Positions 33,815 through 42,673 of a stretch of DNA of 64,000 nt are shown here, piece after piece; position 1 is the first letter of the stretch, and each line of letters starts with the position of its first letter. A model generated the notes under the pieces. That model worked only from the letters and a program-made list of their open reading frames with translations. It ran no database searches and had not been told where the DNA came from. The position numbers were made by a program, and so were the translations under genes. The stretch comes from RH-AL1 sp050013235. Its GTDB lineage: Bacteria > Pseudomonadota > Alphaproteobacteria > Rhizobiales > Beijerinckiaceae. Location of the stretch: assembly GCA_050013235.1 (NCBI GenBank), contig JBEKFQ010000006.1, positions 34,850 to 98,849 of the forward strand, given 5' to 3'.

Positions 33815-34696
33815 ATGGCAGCACTCAGACAAATCGCTTTCTACGGCAAGGGCGGCATCGGGAAATCGACCACCTCCCAAAACACGCTCGCCGCCTTGGC
33901 GGAAATGGGCCATCGCATCCTCATCGTCGGCTGCGATCCCAAGGCCGATTCCACCCGTCTCATCCTGCACTCCAAGGCTCAGGACACCATCCTGAGCCTC
34001 GCGGCCGCGGCCGGCAGCGTCGAAGATCTCGAACTCGAGGAGGTTTTGAAGGTCGGTTATCGCGACATCAAATGTGTCGAGTCCGGCGGTCCGGAGCCAG
34101 GCGTTGGTTGCGCTGGTCGCGGCGTCATCACCTCGATCAACTTCCTCGAGGAAAACGGCGCGTACGAAGACCTCGATTACGTCTCCTACGACGTGCTCGG
34201 CGACGTCGTCTGCGGCGGGTTCGCAATGCCCATCCGCGAGAACAAGGCCCAGGAAATCTATATCGTCATGTCCGGCGAGATGATGGCTATGTATGCCGCC
34301 AACAACATCTCCAAGGGCATTCTGAAATACGCCCTCTCGGGCGGCGTGCGCCTGGGTGGCCTGATCTGCAACGAACGGCAGACCGACAAGGAACTCGAGC
34401 TTGCCGAAGCCATGGCCAAGAAGCTCGGCAGCCACCTCATCTACTTCGTACCGCGCGACAACATCGTGCAGCACGCCGAGCTCCGCCGCATGACGGTGCT
34501 CGAATATGCGCCGGAATCCGTGCAAGCCCAGCATTACCGGACCTTGGCGCACAAAATCCATAATAACGCGGGCAACGGCGTCATCCCGACTCCTATCACC
34601 ATGGACGAACTCGAGGACATGTTGATGGAACACGGGATCATGAAGGCGGTAGACGAAACCGCTGTCGGCAAGACCGCTGACATGGCTATGGCCTAA
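33815..34696 (+). CDS. nifH: NifH, nitrogenase iron protein
   Basis: A 293-residue dinitrogenase reductase that binds one 4Fe-4S cluster between its two subunits and uses MgATP to reduce the MoFe protein. It has Walker A GKGGIGKS near residue 10, cluster ligands in VGCAGRGV and VVCGGFAMP, and the arginine in CAGRGV that DraT ADP-ribosylates. AAAGGAG lies before ATG 33815. It stands alone: a strong terminator follows, and no nifD or nifK is in the window. Confidence 0.98.
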   Translation: MAALRQIAFYGKGGIGKSTTSQNTLAALAEMGHRILIVGCDPKADSTRLILHSKAQDTILSLAAAAGSVEDLELEEVLKVGYRDIKCVESGGPEPGVGCAGRGVITSINFLEENGAYEDLDYVSYDVLGDVVCGGFAMPIRENKAQEIYIVMSGEMMAMYAANNISKGILKYALSGGVRLGGLICNERQTDKELELAEAMAKKLGSHLIYFVPRDNIVQHAELRRMTVLEYAPESVQAQHYRTLAHKIHNNAGNGVIPTPITMDELEDMLMEHGIMKAVDETAVGKTADMAMA

Positions 34697-34702
34697 AACC
34701 AC

Positions 34703-34740
34703 TGATCACCTGGGTGGAAACATCCAGGTGATCATTCTTT
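34703..34740 (+). terminator. Rho-independent terminator after nifH
   Basis: A 14-bp stem (34703-34716 with 34721-34734, one G-T pair) closed by a GAAA tetraloop, followed by TTCTTTT. This is a strong intrinsic terminator seven bases after the nifH stop. Confidence 0.92.
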
Positions 34741-34882
34741 TCGAAGAGCGGCGCCAGCCTGATGCGCTCTTCACCCTGCATGCGGCCGCTCCTTTTCGCA
34801 TGGTTTTAGACCTTTAGAGATAGGATGGTATAGTAACAAATTCGTTTTAAAAGTAACTCCTTGCGCAAGGGCCGGAGAGGCA

Positions 34883-35308
34883 ATGACACTGGACGCCTCG
34901 AAGATCGAAGTGATCGTCCGCTTGTCCAACGGCGGATGTTTGACGCCGGAAGATATGACGTTGATCGAAACAATCCAGAAGCAGCGATCGATTTCGGCGA
35001 CGGGACGCGTCTTGAACATCTCGTACCGAAAGTGCTGGTTGATGGCGGACACACTCAATCGCACTTTCGAACTGCCGGTGTTCGCCACCTTTCCCGGTCG
35101 TCACGGCGGTGGCGCGGAGGTAACGGCATTCGGGCAGCGTTTGATCGCGCTTTACAAATCGATGCAGCGCCGTTCCGGGACTGCGTCCAAGGCCGCGATC
35201 GAAGAACTTACGGCGGCTCTTGACCCGGATTTCCGGACAAGGGCCAGCGGCGGGATTGCGGAAGATCAAGACGATGAATCGCGACGTCCGCTATCGCGAC
35301 GGACTTGA
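34883..35308 (+). CDS. modE: ModE-like winged-helix regulator without Mop domain
   Basis: A 141-residue protein with the ModE/LysR-type winged helix at residues 20-90: IETIQKQRSISATGRVLNISYRKCWLMADTLN and the G-GGG-A--T--G turn. Full ModE has two molybdate-binding TOBE domains after this; here the tail is only about 45 polar residues. It may work without sensing molybdate itself, or act with the free molbindin at 36045-36251. Its end overlaps the minus-strand ModC tail by 101 bases. Confidence 0.8.
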   Translation: MTLDASKIEVIVRLSNGGCLTPEDMTLIETIQKQRSISATGRVLNISYRKCWLMADTLNRTFELPVFATFPGRHGGGAEVTAFGQRLIALYKSMQRRSGTASKAAIEELTAALDPDFRTRASGGIAEDQDDESRRPLSRRT

Positions 35309-35630
35309 TCATGGCCCAGGCGCGCAGGCCTGGTTCCAGGGCCAACCGCTCGACGGATTCAATCGTGACGAGCGAATGCAGAAGCAGCGAACCGAGGTCG
35401 AAGGTCACGCGTACGAACGGCTTTTCGAGAAACTCCACCTCGACGATCGTGCCGGGCAGTCGGTTCGTAATCGAGACGTCCATGGGCCGCGAAAGCGCGA
35501 TTGACACATCGCGCGCGTCGATCGTGACGCTGACCCCGGAATCGATTGGGGCGTCAATCATCGGGACACGCAACTCGCCGCCCTCGAATAACAAAGTCAC
35601 CATTCCGAGTTGACTATCCCTGCGCAACAC
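35208..35630 (-). CDS. Free TOBE domain resembling the tail of ModC
   Basis: A 140-residue protein from GTG 35630 that matches the C-terminal molybdate-binding part of ModC: LFEGGELRVP, VTIDARDVSIALSRP, NRLPGTIVEVE and AWAMIKSVAI. No ABC ATPase domain is found upstream on this strand in any frame. So this is either a modC remnant or a stand-alone molybdate-binding domain. It converges on and overlaps the ModE-like gene. No clear ribosome site is seen, which favours a remnant. Confidence 0.65.
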   Translation of the reverse strand: MLRRDSQLGMVTLLFEGGELRVPMIDAPIDSGVSVTIDARDVSIALSRPMDVSITNRLPGTIVEVEFLEKPFVRVTFDLGSLLLHSLVTIESVERLALEPGLRAWAMIKSVAIADVAIHRLDLPQSRRWPLSGNPGQEPP

Positions 35631-36044
35631 GCGCGCGCAGGGTTGTCGCCAGGGCGACCGGTTTCGGTATCGGCGAGATCAGCGGAATCGGGCTCATTCG
35701 ATGGGGGCAAGCGATTTCCACGCCATCAGCCTTGCGCTCCTTCCGCTTTCGAACACCCGCTTTTGATTGGGGGGCAATCGATCTCAGGCCCAGGGCATGG
35801 CAAACGGAATGATCCGCCCCTGGCAAAGCAATTTATAGCGGAAGCAGAATAATTCAGTCTTGCGACCATAGAACTTGCCGCATAGAACTTAAACGTCCTT
35901 CTACGCTGAAAATGAAGTTCGCACGCACGGCTTCGCAACTGCCGAGATGGTTTAAATTCTAGGGCCTGCGTGAAAAGTGCCTTGGGCAAAAAACGTCATG
36001 GCGCAATTATAACGCATGATACGAATAAAAGGATGGAAACGGCC
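35631..36044. other. Gap between the ModC tail and mop
   Basis: No gene is supported here. A weak ModE-type inverted repeat (CGTCAT-N9-ATAACG) lies at 35994-36014, about 30 bases before mop, and could be its operator. Confidence 0.3.
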
Positions 36045-36251
36045 ATGAAAATCTCTGCTCGCAATGCCCTTCCTGGCAAGATCACCGCCATCAAGCTCGG
36101 CTCGACGACTGCGCATGTCAGCATAGACGTGAACGGCGTAACCGTAACATCCTCGATCACCAACGAATCTGTCGAAGAGCTAAAGCTCAAGGTTGGCGAT
36201 TCCGTTCATGCGGTCATCAAGTCTTCCGACGTCATGATCGCCATTCCGTAG
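36045..36251 (+). CDS. mop: Molbindin (Mop), single TOBE domain
   Basis: A 68-residue Mop protein: it begins MKISARN-LPG and has the SITNESVEELKL-VGDSVHAVIKSSDVMIA motif of molbindins. These form hexamers that store several molybdate ions. ATG 36045 gives the standard N-terminus; ATG 36033 would add four residues. It lies among other molybdenum genes and near nifH. Confidence 0.92.
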   Translation: MKISARNALPGKITAIKLGSTTAHVSIDVNGVTVTSSITNESVEELKLKVGDSVHAVIKSSDVMIAIP

Positions 36252-36346
36252 GATGAAGCTTCCAACGCGGCGCCGCCTTTGCCGTGAAGCAGGACGGATA
36301 CCCGCCCCGTCACTTTGCCACCTCGCCGCTTTACCGCCCCGTCGCT

Positions 36347-36940
36347 TTACCGCCTCGTCGCAAGGCGATTAGGCAAGATTCCTGGATGACGGCCGGTTTC
36401 TGAATTTTCGCCGGAAACCGCCGTCCACCACGCCTCCAAGAGCGCGGCCTCGGCTTGGATGAAAGCGGATAGACCGCCAGCGAAGGCCTGCCAGGGCTCC
36501 GCCATCGCTGGCGAGACCGCGGTCACGACGGGAAGACCGGCCGCGATAGCGGCACCGAATGCATCACCGAGACCTCCCCGCGCGGCCTCCTGCTTTCCGA
36601 ATTTGCTCAGCACCACGAGATCGGCGCCTTGGGCGATTTCGCGCTCGACGGCGACGCATGCCTCGGCCAAGCCGGCCGGATCGATATTGCAAGAAGTCGA
36701 ACCCGGCCCCAAATCCTGCGAGATCCGGATGATGGCGCCATTGGAAAGATTTGTGAGCGCAAGCGATCCACAGGCACCGCCGTCACCGTCCCGGGCGACT
36801 TCCACGGCGCCCGCGATGCGAATGCCTTCCTGCTTCCGTCGCGCAGCGAATTCGGCCAAGAGCCTTTGAATCGCCGCGCTCTCCGCACCTTGGAGCGCGA
36901 TAATCCTGGGCGTGGCGCTGCCGGATAGAGTCTCACTCAT
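36347..36940 (-). CDS. DUF2478-type nucleotide-binding protein
   Basis: A 197-residue protein that I place in DUF2478, a family that accompanies molybdenum and nif genes. Visible features are IIALQGAES at the start, DLGPGS--C--D in the middle and DLVVLSKFGKQEA, which resembles the Walker-B-like strand of these proteins. ATG 36940 follows GAGAGGTG. It is 11 bases after the YqeB-like gene, so they form an operon. Confidence 0.75.
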   Translation of the reverse strand: MSETLSGSATPRIIALQGAESAAIQRLLAEFAARRKQEGIRIAGAVEVARDGDGGACGSLALTNLSNGAIIRISQDLGPGSTSCNIDPAGLAEACVAVEREIAQGADLVVLSKFGKQEAARGGLGDAFGAAIAAGLPVVTAVSPAMAEPWQAFAGGLSAFIQAEAALLEAWWTAVSGENSETGRHPGILPNRLATRR

Positions 36941-36951
36941 CGCATCACCTC

Positions 36952-37824
36952 TCAATGAAAGCTGGGAGCGCCAGCGGCTTCCAAAACCCTCGGGCGCGCC
37001 GCGTGCGTTTCAATCGCTTCGAGCACGGCGTTCGCAATAGCATATCCGCGCTCATCCATGCCGGTCCATTTCGCCCGGCGGCCGCGCGGATCGATTTCCA
37101 CGATCTTGACGCCGGCAGGAATCGGAGCGGCATCGCGCGCGATGCCTCGCAGAAACCCATCGATCCCAGCATGGACTGGAACCCCGTCGAGATGTCCGAG
37201 GACAAAACCTTTGAACACGCGCATCCCGATATCGACCGGCGTGTGCCAGAGGCCGCTCCGCTGGGAATAGACGAAACGCTCTTTCCCGGCGCTACCCAAG
37301 TCCCGCGCCTTGCCGTCAGCCGCTTCAGTTTGACCCTCGCGGATGACCGTTCCAACCCTGGCAGGATGCGTTTCGATCGCAAAATCACAATTGCCGCCGG
37401 TATCAAAGTTTGGTCCGAGACCCACGGTGAGGCGAACGATCCCGCGATAATCAGGTGTGACCCGGTGTTTTTGCATCCGCGCATCGATCAGAATATCGGG
37501 GCGTCGCATCGTGATCACGTCGGTCAGCTTAAGCGGGGTCACGGCAACGGAATCGGGCTTGATGATCGCCCGGGCGATCTCGACCATCGATTCCGCACGT
37601 TCGCCCCGGATACCGTCGACGGTGGCTTGATCGCCGAAAAGAGCGTCATGGAATGCCATCCCACGGCGAATGACAGGCGGAAATGGATCATGGCAGAGCA
37701 CGACGGAATATTGCGCCCGCCGAAGCGCAACGGCAACGGCTGACGCGATTTCATTGGTTCCGAGAACGAGGGCCAGAGGGCGCGCATCCCTAGCGTAGAA
37801 GGCATGTACAGCGTTGTAACTCAT
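36952..37824 (-). CDS. YqeB/EF2563-like molybdenum hydroxylase accessory protein
   Basis: A 290-residue protein of the selenium-dependent molybdenum hydroxylase accessory family, related to the Rossmann part of XdhC. It has LVLGTNEIASAVAVAL near residue 20, the DILIDARM-KH motif, and the LG-GPNFD and ETHPARVG blocks. Such proteins act in molybdenum cofactor handling. A ModE-type box lies about 130 bases upstream, so expression may respond to molybdate. Confidence 0.8.
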   Translation of the reverse strand: MSYNAVHAFYARDARPLALVLGTNEIASAVAVALRRAQYSVVLCHDPFPPVIRRGMAFHDALFGDQATVDGIRGERAESMVEIARAIIKPDSVAVTPLKLTDVITMRRPDILIDARMQKHRVTPDYRGIVRLTVGLGPNFDTGGNCDFAIETHPARVGTVIREGQTEAADGKARDLGSAGKERFVYSQRSGLWHTPVDIGMRVFKGFVLGHLDGVPVHAGIDGFLRGIARDAAPIPAGVKIVEIDPRGRRAKWTGMDERGYAIANAVLEAIETHAARPRVLEAAGAPSFH

Positions 37825-37954
37825 GGTTTGATCTCACGGGGCAAACACACCTCGCAAACCGCGCGCCACTTTAGCCGTTATAGAATTTCATCGTTTTTTC
37901 ATGAACTTAAAGGAAATGGTCACCATCGTTTCAAGCTCGGTCACATGACTCCAT

Positions 37955-37976
37955 GCTATATTGTTGGAAATATAAC
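37955..37976 (-). promoter_or_regulatory. ModE-type operator (Mo box)
   Basis: GCTATATT-N6-AATATAAC is an inverted repeat of the ModE half-site (7 of 8 bases symmetric). It lies in the spacer between draG and the YqeB-like gene, 131 bases before that gene's ATG. Confidence 0.6.
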
Positions 37977-38033
37977 AAGATTGAAAGATCCCCTCCAGGC
38001 CGCGGGTCGACCGGTGATTATCAGCATGACCGG

Positions 38034-38933
38034 TCAGAGCGCCGGACGCGCGGCGATCGCCAGCAAATCCGGCACCTGTTGGCGAATCTCGGCCGCGATC
38101 GCCCGGTCGAGCTTGGCGAGCCACTTTTTCGGAATGGCGGCCAAGCCATAAGTGGCGCCGGCGAGCATCGCCGCCAATGCGCCGGTGGTATCGGCGTCTC
38201 CCCCCTGGTTTACGGCCTGGATGACGCAATCGGAAAAAGAATCCGTATTAAAATAAAAATGCAGGACTGTGTGCATCGTATCGACGACATAGGCCGAACT
38301 CTGGCCACGATACGGTTCGAAGCGGAAAATGGGATGCTCGCCAGTCAGGGCCTCGGCGATGTCGCGCGCCGCTCGTTTGCCGCCACCGGACAACAAGCCG
38401 TGCAACATCTGGACAAGCGTCAGGGAGGCAGCGTCCGAGAGCGGGTGATTATGCGTGATGTGGCATTGGGCTCGAGTCCAAGCCGCCGCTCGATCCGGGT
38501 GGCCGAGGGTCGCGAGCGCCAGGGGCAGGACGCGCATGGCGGCGCCATTGCCGGCAGCCCCCTCGTAAAATTCTCCCTCGACCGTGCCTTGCGTCACGTA
38601 GCGGCGAATGCCGCGGCGGCACGTGTTGCCGACGTCGACAGGACGAGACTTCAGCCATGCGGCAAATTCCTCGCATAGGTCGGGAACGTCGAGGCCGCCG
38701 CGCCGCACCAGCGAACGGCCAAGCGCCAACGACATTTCGGTATCGTCCGTCACGGCGCCAGGGGCGAGGCGCAGCCAGCCGCCCCCTATGATCTCGCGGT
38801 GAACGCCGTGCCGGGCGGCAATCTCGCTCTTGGTCATGAACTCGACGGTGGCCCCGAGGGCATCGCCGGCGGCCAATCCGAGAAAGGCCGCAAGCGCCCG
38901 GCCGTCCAGGCTTACATTGGTCATCACGGACAC
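38034..38933 (-). CDS. draG: DraG, ADP-ribosyl-dinitrogenase reductase hydrolase
   Basis: A 299-residue ADP-ribosylhydrolase that removes ADP-ribose from NifH and so reactivates nitrogenase. It has the family motifs GLAAGDALGATVEF and DDTEM near the start, GNGAAMRVLPLAL in the middle and the dimetal-site motif NQGGDADTTGA near residue 245. It follows draT by seven bases, so they are co-transcribed. Confidence 0.95.
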   Translation of the reverse strand: MSVMTNVSLDGRALAAFLGLAAGDALGATVEFMTKSEIAARHGVHREIIGGGWLRLAPGAVTDDTEMSLALGRSLVRRGGLDVPDLCEEFAAWLKSRPVDVGNTCRRGIRRYVTQGTVEGEFYEGAAGNGAAMRVLPLALATLGHPDRAAAWTRAQCHITHNHPLSDAASLTLVQMLHGLLSGGGKRAARDIAEALTGEHPIFRFEPYRGQSSAYVVDTMHTVLHFYFNTDSFSDCVIQAVNQGGDADTTGALAAMLAGATYGLAAIPKKWLAKLDRAIAAEIRQQVPDLLAIAARPAL

Positions 38934-38940
38934 TTCATGG

Positions 38941-39864
38941 TTAGAAGTAGCTGGTGGTCACGCGGTATTCTCCGCCGATCACGAGATATTCGCCCTCGCC
39001 TTTCAGCGGATGCGCGGACAATAGCGTGTTGAAGAACGCCACTTTGGACGCGGGAACCTGAACGGTGAGGATGGTATCTCCAAAGCATTCGGCGATGTCG
39101 CGATCGGATGTAAAGGAGCTGAGGTTGTTGAGCCGCATCAAGAACGTGCGCTTGTCGATCCGCTCCACGATCTGATGCTCGTCAAAGGCGTTGATTCCCC
39201 GGTAAAGGGTCAGATGGGTCCGGCCGGGCGCGGCGAAGCGCTCTAGCGCCCATTGGCAGAATTCGAAAAGCAGGTCGAGCTGCGTGTAGATGGAATTGCT
39301 GTGAAAACGGCTCGACATCTTTTCTTCGACGTAGACCGTCCACGCGCTGCTGGAAATGCGCTTGATGATCTCCTTGTGAAAGGTCGGAAATATGCCGAAC
39401 CGGCTTTCCACCCAACCTTTGAGCACGGCCCCTTCGGGCCCATTGCTGTCGTAGCCCCACCCCTTGATCAATCGTAGGAACGACGCGCGATAGCGGCGGC
39501 GTCTCGCTCCGGTTTCTCGGCCGGCCGAGTCCTCACGCTGCTCGTGATCGATGCCAAACATTGCCATCATGTAGCAGGTGAATGCTTCGCCGGCATCGAG
39601 CAAATCCGAGGATTGGAGGAGCATTTCGAACAGATTTGCATTCATTTCCCGCACGCCGGAAATATGCAGCGGCATCGGGTAGTCATTGAAATCGCGATGG
39701 ACCAATAACTCCATCGGCACCCCCAAGAGGTTGCTCGAGTGTCCGATCACGGCATCCCCTTGCCTTTCCACTTCCCAGGCCGGTCTTGCCATGGGCCGGT
39801 ATCCGGAGGCCATGAAAGCAGCAAAACGCGCGCCAAGCGGCGGCAACGCGCCGGGAAGAATCAA
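38941..39864 (-). CDS. draT: DraT, dinitrogenase reductase ADP-ribosyltransferase
   Basis: A 307-residue NAD-dependent ADP-ribosyltransferase that modifies the NifH arginine upon ammonium or darkness/energy stress. It shows GHSSNLLGVP near residue 40, the YRG-NAFDE stretch with its catalytic-type arginine and a later FTSD-DIAE-FGD block. The start is taken as TTG 39864, which fits the family length; ATG 39813 is a shorter choice. DraT and DraG together explain fast control of the NifH at 33815. Confidence 0.93.
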   Translation of the reverse strand: MILPGALPPLGARFAAFMASGYRPMARPAWEVERQGDAVIGHSSNLLGVPMELLVHRDFNDYPMPLHISGVREMNANLFEMLLQSSDLLDAGEAFTCYMMAMFGIDHEQREDSAGRETGARRRRYRASFLRLIKGWGYDSNGPEGAVLKGWVESRFGIFPTFHKEIIKRISSSAWTVYVEEKMSSRFHSNSIYTQLDLLFEFCQWALERFAAPGRTHLTLYRGINAFDEHQIVERIDKRTFLMRLNNLSSFTSDRDIAECFGDTILTVQVPASKVAFFNTLLSAHPLKGEGEYLVIGGEYRVTTSYF

Positions 39865-40188
39865 CGATGAACGGAAGCGGGATCTCTCATCAAGCTATTC
39901 TTACCGGAGACTTTGCGGCGTGCGGACCCGAAGGGTGTGGACCTTGTCCGGCGCGGCCGAGCGAACGCACGATCTCATGCTTTCCGAAACGATTTCTGAG
40001 ATCCGCAGGGATTGCGCGTCGAAAAACACGGACCGGGCCACGAATTCGTTGATGTAGCGGAGACACGGTTAGCACCCAAGGCGTCCAGGCGATTGGACCT
40101 GGCCGTTGGACCTAAACGCAGGAATCCGGCAACCAGGGCGCCAAACCTCGAGCAATCGCAACGAAATCAGTGGGAGTCAGGGCCAAAA
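39865..40188. other. Region between draT and tRNA-Gln
   Basis: No gene is firmly supported. A 61-codon frame starts at 39867 on the plus strand after GGAAGA, but it overlaps the draT leader and has no motif I trust. No sigma-54 element for draT is visible. Confidence 0.3.
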
Positions 40189-40262
40189 TGGCTGGGGGAC
40201 CTGGATTCGAACCAAGATTGACGGAGTCAGAGTCCGCTGTTCTACCGTTGAACTATCCCCCA
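40189..40262 (-). tRNA. tRNA-Gln (anticodon CUG)
   Basis: A complete cloverleaf of 74 bases including encoded CCA. The acceptor stem TGGGGGA pairs with TCCCCCA, the anticodon loop is CTCTGAC, and the T-arm contains TTCGAAT. It marks the edge between the nif island and ordinary genes; no integrase is nearby. Confidence 0.95.
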
Positions 40263-40557
40263 AAACACGATTAGAATCAGAACTTTGCGTGAAGAGGCCG
40301 CAAGTTCCCCAGAAGATTCGATCTCCGTGTCTCGGCACCGGTGCATAGGCGTTCCGCGGCAGCCTGTCAACGCACGGCCCGCACCGCTTGCACACGGGTC
40401 CGGCGCGCCGCCCCCGGCACGGGGGATCGGCGAAAAACCCTCCGGCAAGTCTTCACTTGCGCGCATCGAATTCCGCATGGAGTTCGCCGGAGTTACGCTT
40501 CCCTAGATATTTTGGAGCGGCGTCAAACTAAATGCGGCATAATTTGCCGCCGGGCAA

Positions 40558-41067
40558 TCAAGCCTTCGCCAGTTCTTTTCCACCCGAGCTGAACCCGGAT
40601 TTCTTGGAGGCGGCATCGACAGGCAGCGCCTCCAAGAAATCCCCGCCGAGATCGCGCATCGCGGCAAGAGTATGCTGATCCAGCACGTCGGCGATGGCAT
40701 TGCGCACGGCGAGCATCATCAACCGCACGCTACAGGCGTTTTCATCGGAGCAATCGTCGCAGCGGCGGTAGGCCGTGGTGCTCGCGCAAGAGAGCGGCGC
40801 GAGCGGGCCATCCAAAACCCGCACGATATCGCCGACGATGATCGATTCAGCCGACTTGGCCAACATATAGCCGCCGCCCTTGCCCTTTTTGGAATGGAGC
40901 ATGCCGGCATTGCGCAGCTCTCCAAGGATGGCGTCGAGAAATTTTTTCGGAATCATATTGGCTTCCGCGATATCCGCGACGAAAGCGGACTGCCCTACGG
41001 GCAATTTGGCCAGATGAACAGCCGCCTTCAGGCCGTATTTTCCCTTTTTCGTCAACATGATGCTCAT
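40558..41067 (-). CDS. Rrf2-family transcription regulator
   Basis: A 169-residue Rrf2 regulator. The N-terminal winged helix is clear (KKGKYGLKAAVHLAKL, IPKKFLDAILGELRNAG, GKGGGY), followed by a cysteine group C-x8-C-x2-C-x5-C (from CAST to ACSVR) that could hold an Fe-S cluster, as in RirA, NsrR or IscR. The exact type cannot be told. ATG 41067 gives MSIMLTKKG; the next ATG is three codons later. Gene targets are unknown, but suf control is possible. Confidence 0.88.
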   Translation of the reverse strand: MSIMLTKKGKYGLKAAVHLAKLPVGQSAFVADIAEANMIPKKFLDAILGELRNAGMLHSKKGKGGGYMLAKSAESIIVGDIVRVLDGPLAPLSCASTTAYRRCDDCSDENACSVRLMMLAVRNAIADVLDQHTLAAMRDLGGDFLEALPVDAASKKSGFSSGGKELAKA

Positions 41068-41425
41068 CCGTTCCGGGGTCCGCGCGAAACCCCACCCACG
41101 CAAATCCCAACTCTAACACTCTAGTTCATCGATAGAAATAAGCACGATCTTCCAAAAAGGAAAGAGCGGAAAGAACAATCATTCCAATTTCATGACGGTT
41201 ATTCACAATGCGATTGCGGGCTTATTTTAGCCCAAAGTCTAAGGATTCCAGGACCAAGCGAATTTGGCCGCGGTCCGTGGACACACCGGGAACGTGAAAT
41301 CGAGATCTCACCTCCCGCGGTAAGCGGAGAAGCCGGCCGTTTTGACAGGATCACCCTCTCATGCTCGTGTGTTTCACCCTTTGCGTCGCGCAAAACCCGG
41401 AAATCATGAATGAGGCCCGCCGGAC
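41068..41425. other. Divergent spacer between the Rrf2 gene and the M48 protease
   Basis: No gene or clear operator is seen. The AT-rich part at 41125-41190 is the likely promoter area for the Rrf2 gene. Confidence 0.3.
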
Positions 41426-42673
41426 ATGTCCGCCCTTTTGATCGTCTTCGTCATGGCATCGGCTGCTTGGACGGCCTTTTCGCTTTATCTCTCCTCCCGT
41501 CAGACGGACACCGTCTTGCGCCATCGCGATCATGTCCCCGCCGATTTCGCGGCAACCGTCACAATCGGCGAGCATCATAAGGCGGCGGATTATACGATTG
41601 CGCGCGAGCGGCTCTCGACGGTCGAATCGATCGCGGATTTCGCACTCACCCTGGCCTGGATCCTCGGCGGCATCAATCTGCTCTATGCGGCCACCGCGAC
41701 CGTCATTCCCACCTCGTTGTGGCGCGGCACCGTCTTTCTGATTGGCACCGCCGTTGTGGGCAATGTGATTGGCCTGCCCTTCGCCGTCTATAAAGCCTTC
41801 GTTTTGGAGCAAAAGTTTGGCTTCAACCGAACAAATCTCAAGACCTTCGTCCTCGACCGTTTGAAGGGTTGGGCGATTTCCCTTGCCGTTTCGATCCCGC
41901 TCCTGCTCGCCTGTCTTTGGGTGATGCGCAGCTTCGCCGGTCTTTGGTGGCTTTGGACGTGGTTCGGCGTATTGGTCTTGATGGCCGCCGCCCCCACGGT
42001 TTACGTCCGGCTGATCGCCCCCCGGTTCAACACGTTCACGCCCCTGAGCGACGAGGCGCTTCGCACGCGGATCGAACGGCTTCTCGAGCGCTCGGGCTTC
42101 CGCTCGTCCGGGCTTTTCACGATGGATGCTTCGAAACGCACGGCGCATGGCAATGCGTTCTTCATTGGTTTTGGCAAAACCAAACGGATCGTTCTGTTCG
42201 ATACCTTGTTGCAGAGCAGCACGCCCGATGAAATCGAGGCGGTCATCGCCCATGAACTCGGCCATTTCCGGCATCATCACGTCGTCTTCGGCCTCGCCCG
42301 CGGGGCTTTGATGGCGCTTGGCGGATTGGCGGCCTTTGGTTGGCTTTGCAAGCAAGCCTGGCTGCTTCCGGCGTTTGGAATCCCTTACCAGGACGATGCG
42401 CTGAGCCTCTTCGTCTGCATCTTGCTCTTCTCCGTGATTGGCCCCTTGCTGGCCCCGGCGGGCAATTGGATTTCCCGCCGCAATGAATTCCAGGCCGACG
42501 ATTACGCGCGGCTGAGCGTCGGCGCCGGTCCCATGGTCAGTGCCTTGACCCGGCTTGCGCGGGACAATGCCTCGACCCTCACGCCCGATCCGCTCTACGC
42601 GCTCGTCCATTATTCCCACCCATCCGTGCCGCTGCGCGTCCAGCACCTGCGGACTAGCGAAAGCGCGGCCTGA
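41426..42673 (+). CDS. M48-family (Ste24-type) membrane metalloprotease
   Basis: A 415-residue zinc protease with several membrane segments (about 1-20, 65-85, 100-120, 150-200 and, after the active site, two more). The zinc motif HELGH lies near residue 275 in IAHELGHFRHH, and a downstream EFQADDYA gives the third ligand. It resembles CAAX prenyl protease Ste24, which in bacteria acts in envelope protein quality control. It ends one base before the convergent DUF2161 gene. Confidence 0.92.
   Translation: MSALLIVFVMASAAWTAFSLYLSSRQTDTVLRHRDHVPADFAATVTIGEHHKAADYTIARERLSTVESIADFALTLAWILGGINLLYAATATVIPTSLWRGTVFLIGTAVVGNVIGLPFAVYKAFVLEQKFGFNRTNLKTFVLDRLKGWAISLAVSIPLLLACLWVMRSFAGLWWLWTWFGVLVLMAAAPTVYVRLIAPRFNTFTPLSDEALRTRIERLLERSGFRSSGLFTMDASKRTAHGNAFFIGFGKTKRIVLFDTLLQSSTPDEIEAVIAHELGHFRHHHVVFGLARGALMALGGLAAFGWLCKQAWLLPAFGIPYQDDALSLFVCILLFSVIGPLLAPAGNWISRRNEFQADDYARLSVGAGPMVSALTRLARDNASTLTPDPLYALVHYSHPSVPLRVQHLRTSESAA

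Noticed and set aside
39867..40052. 61-codon plus-strand frame just upstream of draT
   Set aside because: It overlaps the draT start region, has no motif, and is rich in CP pairs typical of chance frames.
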